Below are positions 34,566 to 46,834 of a stretch of 64,000 nucleotides of DNA, piece after piece. This DNA is from Himantopus leucocephalus (taxonomy: Eukaryota; Chordata; Aves; Charadriiformes; Recurvirostridae), in contig RSEF01000002.1 in NCBI GenBank assembly GCA_003993805.1, positions 1,687,161 to 1,751,160 of the forward strand, written 5' to 3'. The position numbers and the translations under genes were made by a program. The first letter of the stretch is position 1; the number at the start of each line of letters is the position of its first letter. A model generated the notes under the pieces. That model did not search any database. It worked only from the letters and a program-made list of their open reading frames with translations, and was not told the origin of the DNA.

Positions 34566-37500
34566 TATGATGGGATATTTTTTTGCATGTGTGTTCTAGT
34601 GTCACAAAGAACTGTTGAGACATTCTTCTATATGAGGCAAGACTAGAGGAAAATAACGTGTGGAGCATTACTTTGTCTATGCCGCTGTGCTCTGGGCAGT
34701 TAAGGCTGGAATAAGCAGAAAGCAACAGAAAAACTCGGGAGATCAGTGTTTAAATTTGCATAGACTTCAGTGAAAACAGGACTTCATCTGAGGACGTAAA
34801 ATTGACAGTAATTCTTGGTGCCCTTTTCTGGTATGTTTTCCACTGAATTTAAGGCCTATTAAGTTTTTAAGTCCATTTACTGAAGCATACTATAAATATA
34901 CTTGCTTTTTCTCCTTTCCCACCTCTCTGATTTAAAGTAATTTAAAAGTCATTTGAAAACTGAAGGTTCTGTGTCTGACACCCACTTTCCAAAATGTCAA
35001 GGGACTGAAATAGTAGGTTTGTTTGCAATCACAAATCTTACTATGATTAATACATCAAACCGTTGCTGGGAAAAGCTTTGATACCTTTTAAGTACTCTTC
35101 AAAGCAAAAGCACATAGACTGCAAGTTAAGAGGCTTCTCTCTTTGTGTAAATCTTTGGGTATGTGTTTATCTAACTTCAATGAAAAAGCTTTTCTCATCC
35201 AAACATGCATTGTAAGCTAAATAAAAATTCCTCTGGGGAAATGTCTTTTGATAATTGTGAAAGATAATTTTGTCTTGCATACATATTAGCATTGTAAACA
35301 TGGTTATAAATGTTTGATATGTGATACAACTAAAGAAGTGTTGCAATCTAAACCAACATTATGACAGGATTCTTCATCTGTTTGCAGGCCATATGGGAAA
35401 TGTGCAGAACAAGGGCTTTCAAAAGACCACCCAAGTTATTGCTGAGAAGTAGTACACATGATTTGGGAATGACTTCTACAAAAAAGTGTATAAAGAAATG
35501 CATTACATCCAGCAGGAAACCAAATGTCAAAATGACTGGATAAGTTACCCATTTGCTGAAATGTATTCAGGGGAGGCCAGTAAGTGGTATCTCCATCAAA
35601 CTGCAGGGATCTGAAAGGGAGGGACACAACCAGGTCTCTGAGATCTACCCTTTCAGAGGAGATTGGTGGAGGTGACTCAGACAACCTGAAAGAAAGTAGA
35701 AGCTGCTGAACTTTGGCAGCCTGTTCGACTCACAGCCCACATGGGCCACTCTTACAATAAATCTCAGAGTAATAAGTGAAGCCATCAGATCCTGTCCCTG
35801 CCACTTTTCTACAATTTCCAAAAATGCAAACAAACAAAAAATGTAAGCCTGATTTTCTTCTTTCCCCAAAAAGATTTCACCTTCCTGGAAACTCAACACA
35901 TTTTTTCTCAACTTAAGTAAAAGTTTGAAACGCTGTAACTTTCTGTCCTATGGAAACCAATTTTTTTACTAGCTATGGAGGGATATACAGCTAATACATC
36001 CACCTGGCAAGGCTCAGCACAAAGAATGCTGTGAAGGCTTAACAAGATTTCATAGTGGCTCCAAAAAAGACTCCTTTCGTGAACCACCATTGTAGGTATA
36101 AATTTTCTAAGGACGGAACTAGAGTAATTTTCAGCATTGTGGGGTATTCTTTCTAGTTTCCAGGTGCCATTCCAAAACAGTCTGTTTCTTCCAAAAGTTG
36201 TCAGTCATATTTGCCAACTCTGCACGGAAGTCTTTGACACAAGAGGTCTCCAATGGTGAAAGGAACCTCAAATTTAGGCAAATGGATCCTACTCCCTCTA
36301 TCTCTCCTTTGCTTGTGAAGGAAGCTTAAGTTACTGCTTTAGATTTACGTATCTANATATCCAATTTTCGAACATTTGAATTTTCCTGCTTCAAAGAACA
36401 TTGGTGAGGATATATTTTTTTATGTATTAAACAGTTGGACAAAAGCCAACATCTCTGAGTGTGAGCAACGTAGTTAACATTCTGAAATGCTTTATAAACT
36501 GGAAGGTCACAGGTTTATATAAGAAATACACAATGTAAACAGAAAACTCTTCAGGATGGGCATGGTCCCTTATGATACATGTGTACAGTATATGTAATTT
36601 TTTTGCCTATCAGTAAGTCTCTAGTACAAATGAAACAAAGCCTGGTTACCCATGTACTTACATTATGGTAGTAAAAACCATGGATGATATTTGTGATCAG
36701 AGAAAAGAGGACCAGAAGGGACTGTAGGAATCATGGAGCATCAGGAATCATGGAGCATCAGGAGCGTGACCACTACTGCTTCAACAAAGTCCTTCAGCTC
36801 CAATAAGTCTTTCAAGAGGACACATTTGGAAAAAAAAAATATGGAAGCTCCAAGAACAGTTTTTTTTGTCTTGATCTGTGGCTTCATCTGTGCCTTGATC
36901 TCTGGCTCAGCGTCTTTTGGGTCTAATCGCAGAGCCTGACATGTAATTTTTTTATTTACAGACTTTCTCATTAACTGCGTGAAGGCTGGTCTTACCGTGG
37001 GCAACAGAAGACAAGATTGATGTACACCTGGTGATAAAACCTAACATGTCTTCAGGACAGGCGAGCACATCAAGAGTTTCTTCCCCTGCTATATTCTGAT
37101 TTTTCATCCCTTAACTAAATTTCTCTATAATGCCTCACAACAGTAGCTGCAGTAGGAATTTCTATTTGTATTATCATTGGTACAATGAAGCAAAAAAAGT
37201 AAATTAACACATCATGTCAAGACTAAGATACTATGCTGGAAAAGGAATTGAACCCCTTGTTCACTTTGGACATAACAAAGAGTGGTTGTAGATCTGGACG
37301 AAAAAACTAAAAGGCTTTTTTTTGGAAAGTGAAACCAACATTGACGGAAAGAATCTGCTCACATAGTAATCATGGCACGGACCATATTCAGATATTGGTC
37401 TCAATGGCTCAGTGCTCTGAATATTTGTGTGTTAACACAGCATAGACATGCAAGAAGATTTAGGCCTTATTTACCCTGGAAACCTAAGTCAGCCTGGTTG

Positions 37501-38499
37501 TGCTGGTCGTACAGAAACCGGACTCACATTCGCTTTGCTCTATGGATATCCTCTGCATGCTATTTCAACACCATAAATGCCTTGTTAGTATTAAAGCAGG
37601 AGAATGCAATCTGTCTCCATGCAATACACTAGCAGAACAGGCAATGCAAGAAAATAGCAGCATGGGGAAGGGCAAATAAACCTGGGCACACTGACCCCGG
37701 CTTACTCACTCCATGCCACTCCAAAGAGTGCCTCCTTCTGCTCAATTCAACATAGGGACGATCAGACAAAAAGCACCCAACAGTGCCCCAGGAATATAGA
37801 AGTCAAGTTGTTCCTTTCTTCTGCTTCTTCCCTTGCACACTGCTTGGAAGAGAAAAGGAGCTGGAATATTGCCAAGTGTCACTGCACAGAGGAGTCCTTG
37901 GCTGGCACAGAGCCTGCATAACATTTCCTACAACCCATTTTTTTCTGGTGGGATTCATCTTCCCTAACCTTCACCATCTAATAATTAGGCATCTAATCTA
38001 AGTCATTCATTATGTTCTCTCTGGAGTCGATGCGAAGAGAGAGGTTGGATGAATCGCCCTCTGGGGGTACTTGTCTCTGTGTGTTGACAACAGAGTCAGC
38101 CTAAAAGACTGGCTTAGAATAGACAGCTAACTTTTTGGCAGCTAAAATTAAATTAGATGAATCCTAGCATCAGCTGCACTACTGTGACTGGCAGACTGAC
38201 TCAGACTAAGTCACAGCTAGCTATCGTACTTTAAATGCTCAACAGAAGCCAGTATATTTCTGGCCCTGGGATCACTGTATACATCTTTAGCCCTGAAAAA
38301 TCTGGATTAATGTATTTTCTCTTTATGTAACTGTTGGGCCAGCTAAACAGACCCACAAGCAAATCAGGAAACAATGATGCATGGAGCATGATCGTATGAA
38401 CATGTATGATAAATGCGCAGTGAAGTGGACTGAAAACTGGTTGAATTGCTGAGATCAAAGGATTGTGATCAGCAGCATGAAGTTCAGCAGGAGGCAAGT
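34566..38499. other. single-copy non-coding DNA
   Basis: No gene was confirmed. It includes an isolated N at 36356, a 17-bp direct repeat at 36728-36761, and a short signal-peptide-like frame at 36841-36939 discussed in findings. Confidence 0.5.
36728..36761. repeat. 17-bp tandem direct repeat, 2 copies
   Basis: GAATCATGGAGCATCAG occurs twice in perfect tandem (36728-36744 and 36745-36761). Confidence 0.92.
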
Positions 38500-39092
38500 C
38501 AATAATGCTGTACCACAGCTGTTGATATTGGGACCGATACCATGCAGTATTTTCATTAGTGACATAGATGATGGGACAGACTGCGCCCTCTGCAAGTTTG
38601 GAGATGGTAAAAATTCAGGAGGAGTAGTTGACCAGATGGTTGTTCTGCCATTCAGAGGGACCCTGTTGGTCTGGGGAAATGGGCAGAGAAGGATCTCACA
38701 AAGGTCAACAAAGGGAAATGCTAATCCTGCACCTGGGGAGAAATAGCCCAACGCACAAGTACAGGATGGGGACTGATGGGCTGGAAAGCAGCTTTGCAGA
38801 GAAGACCCTAGGGGTCCTAGTGGACACCAGGTTGACCATGAAACAGCAGTGTCTGAAGTAGAGGATATCTCGTTTGAACTTTTTTCCACAACATATTTAC
38901 TCTCAGAGTGTTCAAGCACTGGAACAGGTTGCCCAAAGAGGCCGTATAGTTTCCATCCTTGGAGATATTCAAAATCCAACTGGACACAGTCCTGGGCAAC
39001 TTGCTGTAGTTGTACTTCCTCTGAGCAGATGGGTTGGACTGGATATTCTCCAAAAGTCCCTGACAAGTTCAACCATTCCATGTCATTCTCTG
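38500..39092 (+). mobile_element. CR1 LINE with internal deletion
   Basis: The 5' half (38500-38850) matches the CR1 RT segment: ATTGGGACCGATACC, GACATAGATGATGGGACAGA, then AAGTACAGGATGGGGACTGA and GGTCCTAGTGGACACCAGG. The 3' half (from about 38875) is the CR1 3' region with TTCAAGCACTGGAACAGGTT, CATCCTTGGAGATATTCAAA and GGGTTGGACTGGATATTCTC, ending near 39092. The several hundred bp of ORF2 end that normally lie between them (present at about 2885-3310 in the copy at 2397) are missing. Open frames on both strands here, including a 208-codon minus-strand frame at 38455-39081, are antisense or fragments and not host genes. Confidence 0.93.
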
Positions 39093-41343
39093 TATTTGCA
39101 ATCTCCGTGCTACATGAAGAATCAGCTGAACCTGATGTATTTCACACTTTGTAAAACGTCAATGGTTTTGATTCCATTTTTAGAGAGTGTAGACAAAAAA
39201 AGATAGTCACACCCACTGTTTCCTTTAAGATACTTTCTGATCATTTTTAATTGTTCAAAACTAGTGCAGAACTGGAGCATGAAATCCTGATGCATATGTC
39301 AATAAAACTCATTAATCACATCTAGAACATAATGTGAAAGATATTTGATAGAAATAACAGATATTTTGTCAGAAAAAAACCCACCAGAATTTATACTGGC
39401 AGGTCCTCGGGCATATTGGAAATGTTTCTCCTTTCAGATCTAGAGTTTGTGGTCTAGAAATGCCATGCTGAATTCAGTCATGCTTCTAGAATAAAATTTG
39501 GTAAATATTAAGCCTCTCCAGAATTAAAATGTTCATCTCAGATACTCAGATATTTGCAGACAGCACTTTTAAGTGTGGCTTGCTTAAATATTTGCAGTCG
39601 GTAGACGGTCAGTTAGGCCTACGGATACTGCAGCCAATACTGGACACTGAAAAGAGTTGTTGACATTAATTGTTCACATTCTTCCCAGGCTCTTTAATAC
39701 TCTACAGTGTGGGTTAGGTACCTGCTCTGATCATAGCTACATGAAAACACTCCAGGAGATAAAATTCACTTTCTATTTGGTGTAGAGTGTACCCCAAGAC
39801 AGTGGGGGTGCAGATGTCTACAGTTCGCTTATTTCAGTTCACTTAATTCATTTCAGACTTTAAAATCTGACATTAGACAGTCTTCCCCAACACATTTTAG
39901 GTCAAGACTCAGAAGTATTTCCTTTTCTTGTTCAGTGTTTAAGCATTCACTTAAATTTGTTAAAGTCTGTAGAAATGAATATATGAAACAGGTTAACGGT
40001 GAATCATTTTGTTCTAAGGATAGCTGTGACTCTCATGTTTGAATTCCTATTTTTATACTGTAAGAATAGTTTTAATTACATATTGCTGCCTGTATAATTT
40101 TAAGATAATTATATAGCAACTAGATTAAGCTCTTATTTACTTATCATGCCTGAAGATCTCATTTAGCAATTACTTAATATTCACCTAATGTAAAGCTGTC
40201 CTATTAAATCTATGCTGAATAGCATAGAACGTTTTTTTTCAAACGTTCACAACTTTGTAAGGGAAGAATAGAATTGTCAGACGTGTATAAAGCATCCAGT
40301 CTTTAGCTATTATAATTTAGCTTGGGTTTTCTCAAGAAAAAGCATGTGACATCCATTTATTGATGTTGAAGCTGACTAAAATGATCTCAGTGTCTCTCCC
40401 TACCCAAATACACAGCATATATAGTGTGTGGGCTTCCAGCCACAGGATGGAAACACATCCACCACCATTCAGAGACAAGGAGGTGACCAGCTCTTTGCCC
40501 TTTGATTCCTTCAAAAATTCCTCTCTGAAGGGATTTTCCACTGAGACAAGGAGCGTAGAGAGCAAGCAACAATATTCCTAGTAATCACCTGAATAGGACA
40601 AACCAACTCAAACTGAATTTACATTTGGTGAGACAGACTCCAAATATAGGAGATAATGTAGGGAATTAGTCAAAAATAAGGCTGACCACCATTTCTCCTC
40701 TGCCGATCCACAGATCAATATCTGATGTGTTTACACCTTCAAATCATCCTGCAGGCTGTGCCTGAGAGATGCCTTTAAGTCTCCGTAAGACTGGAGGGAA
40801 ATGTAATGAAGTAGCTAAGCAATATTAATGTCCAGTCATTTATTCCTGGAAGATTAGTGCCTATTGTGAAAAGTAAAAGTCACTGAAGCCCCTGAATATC
40901 TTTAGGGCATCAAATGCTCAAGTGATGACAAGAATTCATTATCCTCTGTTTTGGGGTCTTTATGCCCCATGATCTATAGGCAAACAAAAGAGCACTGTGA
41001 TTAATACAGTGCTCATCTCTCATATCTTGCCCACCTGTTTAAGGTTTCCTGGCAGTTACCACCGTGTTCTGCTTTAACAAGTACATTTGTACTCGCTTTG
41101 AACCTAAAATTGTCTGTTCTCTAAATCAGGATTACATACTTGCTCATGGATAAGTATTTGTGTCTGTTACATATGGGTTAAGCCACAGCCTAGCTCTTTA
41201 TTACCTAAGCGCACAGATAATGTTCATCCCGCTATATGTATGTGGGCAAGGTCTTTGATCTGAGTGTTTCAGAATTTCATGGATGTCTACTAAGCACCCT
41301 AAGATTTCTGTGAAACAGGGAGATGTATTCTTTTTTAAAGTCA
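39093..41343. other. single-copy non-coding DNA
   Basis: No gene or repeat recognised. Confidence 0.55.
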
Positions 41344-41604
41344 ACTACGTGTCAGACAGTTCAAGTAAACATACTTTTTTTAAAAAAAAGGGCAATTGCA
41401 ATCATTAGCACAAATAGGATGCAGACTTCGCACCTTAATTGTGTTTTGACTCCAGCCGATCCCAGATGTGATGNACTACGTGTCAGACAGTTCAAGTAAA
41501 CATACTTTATAAAAAAAAAAGGGCAATTGCAATCGTTAGCACAAATAGGATGCAGACTTTGCACCTTAATTGTGTTTTGACTCCAGCCGATCCCAGATGT
41601 GATG
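41344..41604. repeat. N-separated direct duplication, 130-bp copies
   Basis: Copy 1 is about 41344-41473, a single N lies at 41474, and copy 2 is 41475-41604. Both run from ACTACGTGTCAGACAGTTC to CCCAGATGTGATG. They differ in the poly-T/poly-A stretch and at a few single bases. Confidence 0.93.
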
Positions 41605-41716
41605 AACTATCCTCCTTTATTTTTAGGATTTATTTGTTTTTGCTACAAGCTAGGTAGTTNGAACTATCCTCCTTTATATTTAGGATTTATTTGTTTTTGC
41701 TACAAGCTAGGTAGTT
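41604..41716. repeat. N-separated direct duplication, 56-bp copies
   Basis: Copy 1 is 41604-41659, a single N lies at 41660, and copy 2 is 41661-41716, from GAACTATCCTCCTTTAT to AAGCTAGGTAGTT, with one base difference. It starts directly after the previous duplication, so two contig joins lie within 0.4 kb. Confidence 0.93.
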
Positions 41717-44618
41717 GGATGAATCTTTTAACCAGATGATATGTATGAGTAAGATCTATGAGTATCAGGACCTATTTTCTTATTAGACTGGAGCTTGTGG
41801 TTCTGATGTATGTTTTACATACAGCTAACCTACTAAGCCATAATTCACTGACAGCTGCTAAAGAGGAACAACTTAATCAACCAATTAATTCAAGGTTTAT
41901 CCTTTCAGAGGGGAATTTAGATTCTGGTGATCTATGACCATACCTTTAAACCTTGAATAAATAGCCATGAATCAGTACAAACCAGAGCTGTCCTGTTTCT
42001 TTCCTGCAGCCGCAGGACTTGTTGACTCAGTTGTTTGTGCAGGCTAAGCTTCCCAAATCATGTTTTCTAGAAACAAAGAGGGTAGCCCAAGCATTCAGAG
42101 CAGGAAGCACAAGCTAATTTATAATAGGATTAACTTTGCTCCACCAACACTCCCTGTGGCTTTGCTGGGTTTTCTGTGGTAAGATCTCTACTACAGCTGC
42201 TCTGTTTGATTGCAATTCTGTCCATGTCGCCTCTCTGCTGCAAGGCAGGGACTGTTTTTGTGTTTGTTTGGGTTGTTTTGTTTACCCCAGTCACCATACA
42301 TAGCCACCTCCACAATAGATGAATGTCTCTTAGCATCGCTGTAGAAAACGGGCGATATTCACACAGGCTTCTTTGGGAGGCACAAGTATTGCCTTTCTTA
42401 TTTACCACGCATGTCTCTGAATTAATGAAGTGGCTCAATACAAAAAAGAAACAGCCTTGGGAGCTACGGGGTGTGCTATGCTTGGATCTGCCTGCTTGAC
42501 TCTACTCTACTCCAGGTACAACAGGTGGAGTGGATTCAGACAAAGATTAAAACGACTACATTTCAATGAACATTCAGGTATTCACAGATGAGGTGTGTGT
42601 TTCAGTTCTCTCTGTGCTCAGTAGACATCTAGATCTGTTTTAGGTGCCCACAACTTGTGTCTGTCTGCAATACCATAGGTGATCTTGCCTGAACCTCACT
42701 TTAGTTTCAAGAGGACCTGGATCTTCTGTGACTGCGGTGTCACATCTTCCCGCTCTGCATGGATATCTCGGCTATCCTAGCTTGTTTCAAAAGGTGTTGC
42801 CTGATTGTATGGGTAATTAAACCTCCACTCTGATTATAAGAGTCCAGAAAGTGGTTCAGCTGACCAAATGCGCCTGCCTGCTTTAAGACTGTTGTTCCTC
42901 TTTAGAAACTCTCGTTATTATGGTGGTGACGGAAGGAGATTCTTATTCTGAAAAATATGTAGGTGTCTGCAACCTGTCAAGTTCTTGATAGGTGCTTTTT
43001 AACCTTTGAGCATCTGATGCTGAAAGCTTTTTTTTTCTGAATTGTTTTTGTGCAATTCTGAAAAAAATTGCACAGGAAAAATTGGAATCCCACTGTACTC
43101 TGCAGAGCATTTACTGCCAGTAGAATCTTACCACAGGTAAAAATAAAAAATACATTGTTTGGATAAAAAACTATAACATGTTTGGTAAAATTCCAATGCA
43201 CTGGCAAAAAATTATACTGTCTTATTTGAGACCTTTATCTATTTTTGCCTATTATATCACAAATAATTATTGTTACTTTGTTACGAACCAGAGAGACTCA
43301 TTTTTGTTTTGCCAAACATAAATCTCCATTAAAGGTTTAAAATAATATATCAATTACCACTTGTGTATACCCTCAACTCTCTGCAATAATGTTTCTCTGT
43401 AATGGCCTTAGAAGAGGGGAGTAAAAAAATCTATATCAGAAGAAAATTTATGGGTGAAGACATTATTGGCGTTTTTCACCGCCAGGTTAGTAATCTCTCA
43501 TCTCAACTCTATGCCTGTAATAAAATAACCAAAGGTTTTTGAAGGGTTATTGTTATTAACACCTGTGTTTAATGGCTTAATTTGAGGCACTGTAAGAATA
43601 TTTGTTCTGACCAGATGGAAGTTCCACCAAACTCAGCATCATGTCTGACAAAGTTTAAAAGAAATCAGGCAAATATAAACTTGGCCTTGATGTGTTCTTT
43701 CAGCTTCTGACAATCAGCCGTTTAGGGGAGTTGGCATGTCTTTTTATACCAGGAAAGCAATTATGTCTTGTTAATTTTGCAGTTCAGAGGCTAAGTGACT
43801 CTCCCATGTCTACACTCTGAAAATGCATTTTCAGAGAAAAGAATATAATTTCCCTTTGGCCGTGTCCTGAAACTATCAGGAAGCCAAAGAATCAAAGAAA
43901 ATTCTAATGCTAAGTTGTTACTATTTTTTTCCTATGCAAAATAAGTTAACAACTAAGCCTGTCAGTGGCTGGTTATCACAGAATCATAGTTATTTGCATT
44001 ATACATGTATTAGCGTTATCACTGTGATCCAACAGACACATTGTTCTTTCAGAATTTCTAATTAAAGTGTAGTGTGAATGAATCTTTAGTAACCATTACA
44101 TATTATTTTTTTTTCTCATACTGGTGCTAGAAACTATAATCAAAATCATTGCACTGAAAGACTTAAAACAGGACATGGGCTCATCTCCTGGAGTTACATT
44201 CCCCCAGCTCTGAGTCATAATGCTGGGATAGGATTATTATGACCCTGTATAAAAGTGAAACATTTGAGTTAGTATGGTAGGTTCATCTTACAGTCAAATA
44301 ATCACCAACAGAAGATAATTCAGGTCATGCTAACCTAAGTATCCACAATAGACACCACTAGAGTTTCAGATATCTTACATATCTCCTATTATCAATTAAA
44401 AGGGTATCAAGAATTATCAGCTCCAAATTAGATGTCTACCTTTTAGAAGTCCACGTTCCGATAGCTAGATCTCACCTTTGGTAACTTAGCAACACATAAC
44501 TAAAAGGGCACTTTGACCACCTAAGGTGGCTAGTCAGCGAGTCACCTGAGTGTGGGACTGGAGATTATAAAAGGAAAAGTTTCTCGTCAGTCGCTGTGCA
44601 GAGAGCACTAAGCAAAAA
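41717..44618. other. single-copy non-coding DNA
   Basis: No gene was recognised. The 102-codon minus-strand frame at 42130-42438 has no domain that I can support. Confidence 0.5.
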
Positions 44619-44829
44619 AGGGCCTTAAAAAAGAATTTTTTTAAGGCAAGCAGACCAAAAAACCAAATAAAATTGACTTGAAGCAGGGAAAAAGAGGAGG
44701 GGGAGTATAAGAGGAAGGCTGGCNAGGGCCTTAAAAAAGAATATTTTTAAGGCAAGCAGACCAAAAAACCAAATAAAATTGACTCGAAGCAGGGAAAAAG
44801 AGGAGGGGGAGTATAAGAGGAAGGCTGGC
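44619..44829. repeat. N-separated direct duplication, 105-bp copies
   Basis: Copy 1 is about 44619-44723, N at 44724, copy 2 44725-44829, and a second N at 44830. The copies differ at two or three bases. Copy 2 is bounded by Ns on both sides, so it is a separate small contig placed between its neighbours. Confidence 0.93.
44622..44647. repeat. 26-bp AT-rich inverted repeat
   Basis: GCCTTAAAAAA and TTTTTTTAAGGC face each other across two or three bases, so the strand can fold into a tight hairpin. In the second copy (about 44728-44753) one T of the right arm is an A, weakening the stem. Confidence 0.85.
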
Positions 44830-44830
44830 N

Positions 44831-46126
44831 CCTAAATGAAAGGTAAATAGGCATGGAATGAAGTGTGAAGTCCTCTGAGTGCATATTCTTAGTGTATCTC
44901 CCACTGAACTTTTGGAGATGAGAGAGGGACTCTTGTTCTGTGGAGAAACATGAGGGTGGGGTTTGCACCTAGAAAGGGTGTGTCCTACAGCCTGGTTAGA
45001 CCCAAGGAAAAAAGAATCCTGTTCATCAGGAACCGGGATAATAGTTGGTAGCTGATTTGGAGAAGCTCTGTCAGGGCTTTGTCCACTATTTGTGAAAGTT
45101 CAGAACAGCCTTCCTGTGAACCTACAGTCAACTTTTCCTGGTGACACTGCATTCGTGAAATTACAGTCGTTATTTTGGGAAAAGAGAGCTTGCAAAACTC
45201 ACTCTCTCTGGCCAGGTGAGAATTTCTTCCTTAATATTATCTAACCACAACTTGTGGAACGTCCAACTTTCCTTACAAACTGGTGATCATTGCAGCTGCC
45301 TGGCTGACGACTCCTCNTTGAGAGTGAACTGGAAAAATGTATTTTCTCTAGTGAGGTAAAAGCAGACACAGATACATCAGCTTAATCAAAATTTTGAAAT
45401 CTCTCTGTAAAGATCAAGTCTTACTCCAGACTCTAGTGAGCAACTGTACACACGTAAATAATAATGCAAAAACCTATGAAATTGCCTGTATTTAACATAT
45501 TGTTCCCTCTTCCTTTGCTGTAATTGGCTTTTTCTTGTACATTTGAACCCCAAAATTTCTACTAGAGAAGAAGACTGAAGCAAAAGCATGAAAAGACCAC
45601 ATTCATCTCATAGTTGTGAACAACTCAAGACAGGACTATGAAGCCCACAGGTCCTCCCACACCCTTATCCTCAGTCTTAGGGAGATCATCCTTCATTTCC
45701 TTTCATTTACTTTCTTACCCAGAACCACATAAGATTTTCGGTGTGTGTTTTCTTCATGTGTAACTCCAAGACTATTCCCCAGTGACTGCTCTGAAGAAGA
45801 TTGTAATAGAAACATGTTTATAGAAATTCTCTTTTGGCCACAGTAAAATAGACTCTCTGAAGGAGTCAGATAACACTTAATCAGCTCCTCTATCATGACA
45901 GGAGATCACGGATTGTTCCCCCAGGACGAGACAATGTTCTCCACTGATTCCACGTCCCTCTCATGGTTTCCACTTTCCAGCATGGTTGAGTTACTAATCC
46001 TTAAGAAGTCAGTCATTTGTAACCCATTACCTAATGTCTGATTGTGTGCTAGACCCAGAGAATTTCTACTGTGGAAACACAGCAGATGCTTCTAAGAGAA
46101 CTGTCACAAAGACCAGATTTGCTGGT
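44831..46126. other. single-copy non-coding DNA upstream of the CpG island
   Basis: No gene recognised. It includes an isolated N at 45317 with no duplicated flank. Confidence 0.5.
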
Positions 46127-46226
46127 NNNNNNNNNNNNNNNNNNNNNNNNNNNNNNNNNNNNNNNNNNNNNNNNNNNNNNNNNNNNNNNNNNNNNNNNNN
46201 NNNNNNNNNNNNNNNNNNNNNNNNNN
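46127..46226. other. assembly gap, 100 N
   Basis: Exactly 100 N, directly before the most GC-rich DNA in the window. GC-rich promoter sequence is often lost in short-read assemblies, so promoter or exon sequence is probably missing here. Confidence 0.98.
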
Positions 46227-46496
46227 TTTGGCGATGGCAAATTCCTTCACGGCCAGGAGCTGGCCCATCCCCTGAGCAAAGGCAGCCTGGACATGACCGG
46301 CAGGCGAGGGAGGAGGAATTTTGATTCCCTTCGGAGGCGCCGACCCCTCCTCCGCCCGGTACGAGCCAGGCGGGGGGAGCCCGGCTCCGGCCGCTCACTC
46401 CAGCCGGGGCTGGCCAGGTCCTACCGGGGAACCTCTCCCTGTCCCCCCCCCGCCGCTGGCACCGACCCCACCGGTACCCGCCCCGCCACGGCGGGG

Positions 46497-46537
46497 ATGC
46501 AGCATCTCCAGCACCGGGACGGATCCCTGCTGCAATG
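46497..46537 (+). CDS. candidate first coding exon of an unrecognised gene (partial)
   Basis: An ATG at 46497, with G at -3, opens MQHLQHRDGSLLQ and is followed after 41 nt by ATG/GTAAGT, a near-consensus splice donor (intron starts at 46538). The exon would end after two bases of a codon. The same frame stays open back to the gap, so the true start could lie further upstream (another Met at about 46296, or inside the gap), or the whole exon could be 5' untranslated. I do not recognise the peptide. No downstream exon could be identified within the remaining 17 kb, which would then be intron 1. The donor, the island and the open frame support an exon; coding status is inferred. Confidence 0.35.
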
Positions 46538-46575
46538 GTAAGTCCTTTCCTCCGGCTTCTCCTCCTTCCCAACCG

Positions 46576-46611
46576 CCCCCCCACGACCCCCCAACCCCAC
46601 GACCCCCACCC
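46576..46611 (-). other. G-quadruplex-forming candidate (G-rich on minus strand)
   Basis: Four C runs of 7, 6, 4 and 5 bases separated by two to four bases on the plus strand (46576-46607) give four long G runs on the minus strand. This satisfies the usual G-quadruplex pattern, just downstream of the candidate splice donor. Confidence 0.75.
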
Positions 46612-46786
46612 GTGGGGGCATCGCTCCGGCCCCCCACCCGGGCTGGGAACGGGGGGCAACGGCAGACGGGTCGAGCCCGGGGATGCCAAAGCGCCGCGAT
46701 TGCTGCCGGCGAGGGAAAAGGAACCGCCGGCTTGTCTTCGAGTGACATTGATTTACCGGCTCTTCCCCAGGTCCTGGGAATACTTC

Positions 46787-46834
46787 TTTTTTTTTTTTTT
46801 TGGGGGGGGNTTTTTTTTTTTTTTGGGGGGGGGG
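46787..46834. repeat. T-run/G-run pair duplicated around a single N
   Basis: A T15-G8 block, a single N at 46810, then a T14-G10 block. It is the same homopolymer pair written twice, with lengths unresolved. Confidence 0.9.

Larger units (their letters stand above)
46227..46770. promoter_or_regulatory. CpG island, probable promoter
   Basis: Right after the gap the sequence becomes sharply GC-rich with many CpGs (for example CTCCGCCCGGTACGAGCCAG, CACGGCGGGGATGC, GCGCCGCGATTGC), then returns to AT-rich DNA by about 46770. No other part of the window is like this. In vertebrates such islands usually mark promoters and first exons. A candidate first exon with a splice donor at 46538 sets the likely direction as plus. 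No TATA box was seen, as is usual for island promoters, and the island's upstream edge is hidden by the gap. Confidence 0.7.

Noticed and set aside
38455..39081. 208-codon minus-strand open frame
   Set aside because: It is the antisense of a plus-strand CR1 copy; no protein family matches.
42130..42438. minus-strand frame with NKKGN and CEYR-like residues, resembling an RTE RT block
   Set aside because: Only a few residues match, and neighbouring RTE motifs are absent on either side; likely coincidence.
43976..43990. CACAGAATCATAG as a CR1 tail
   Set aside because: Only about 13 bases match, with no CR1 sequence beyond them.
46066..46689. 207-codon minus-strand frame and 185-232-codon frames across the CpG island
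   Set aside because: They run through the 100-N gap or through GC-rich DNA where stops are rare, and the residues are low-complexity Pro/Gly/Arg. They do not support a protein.
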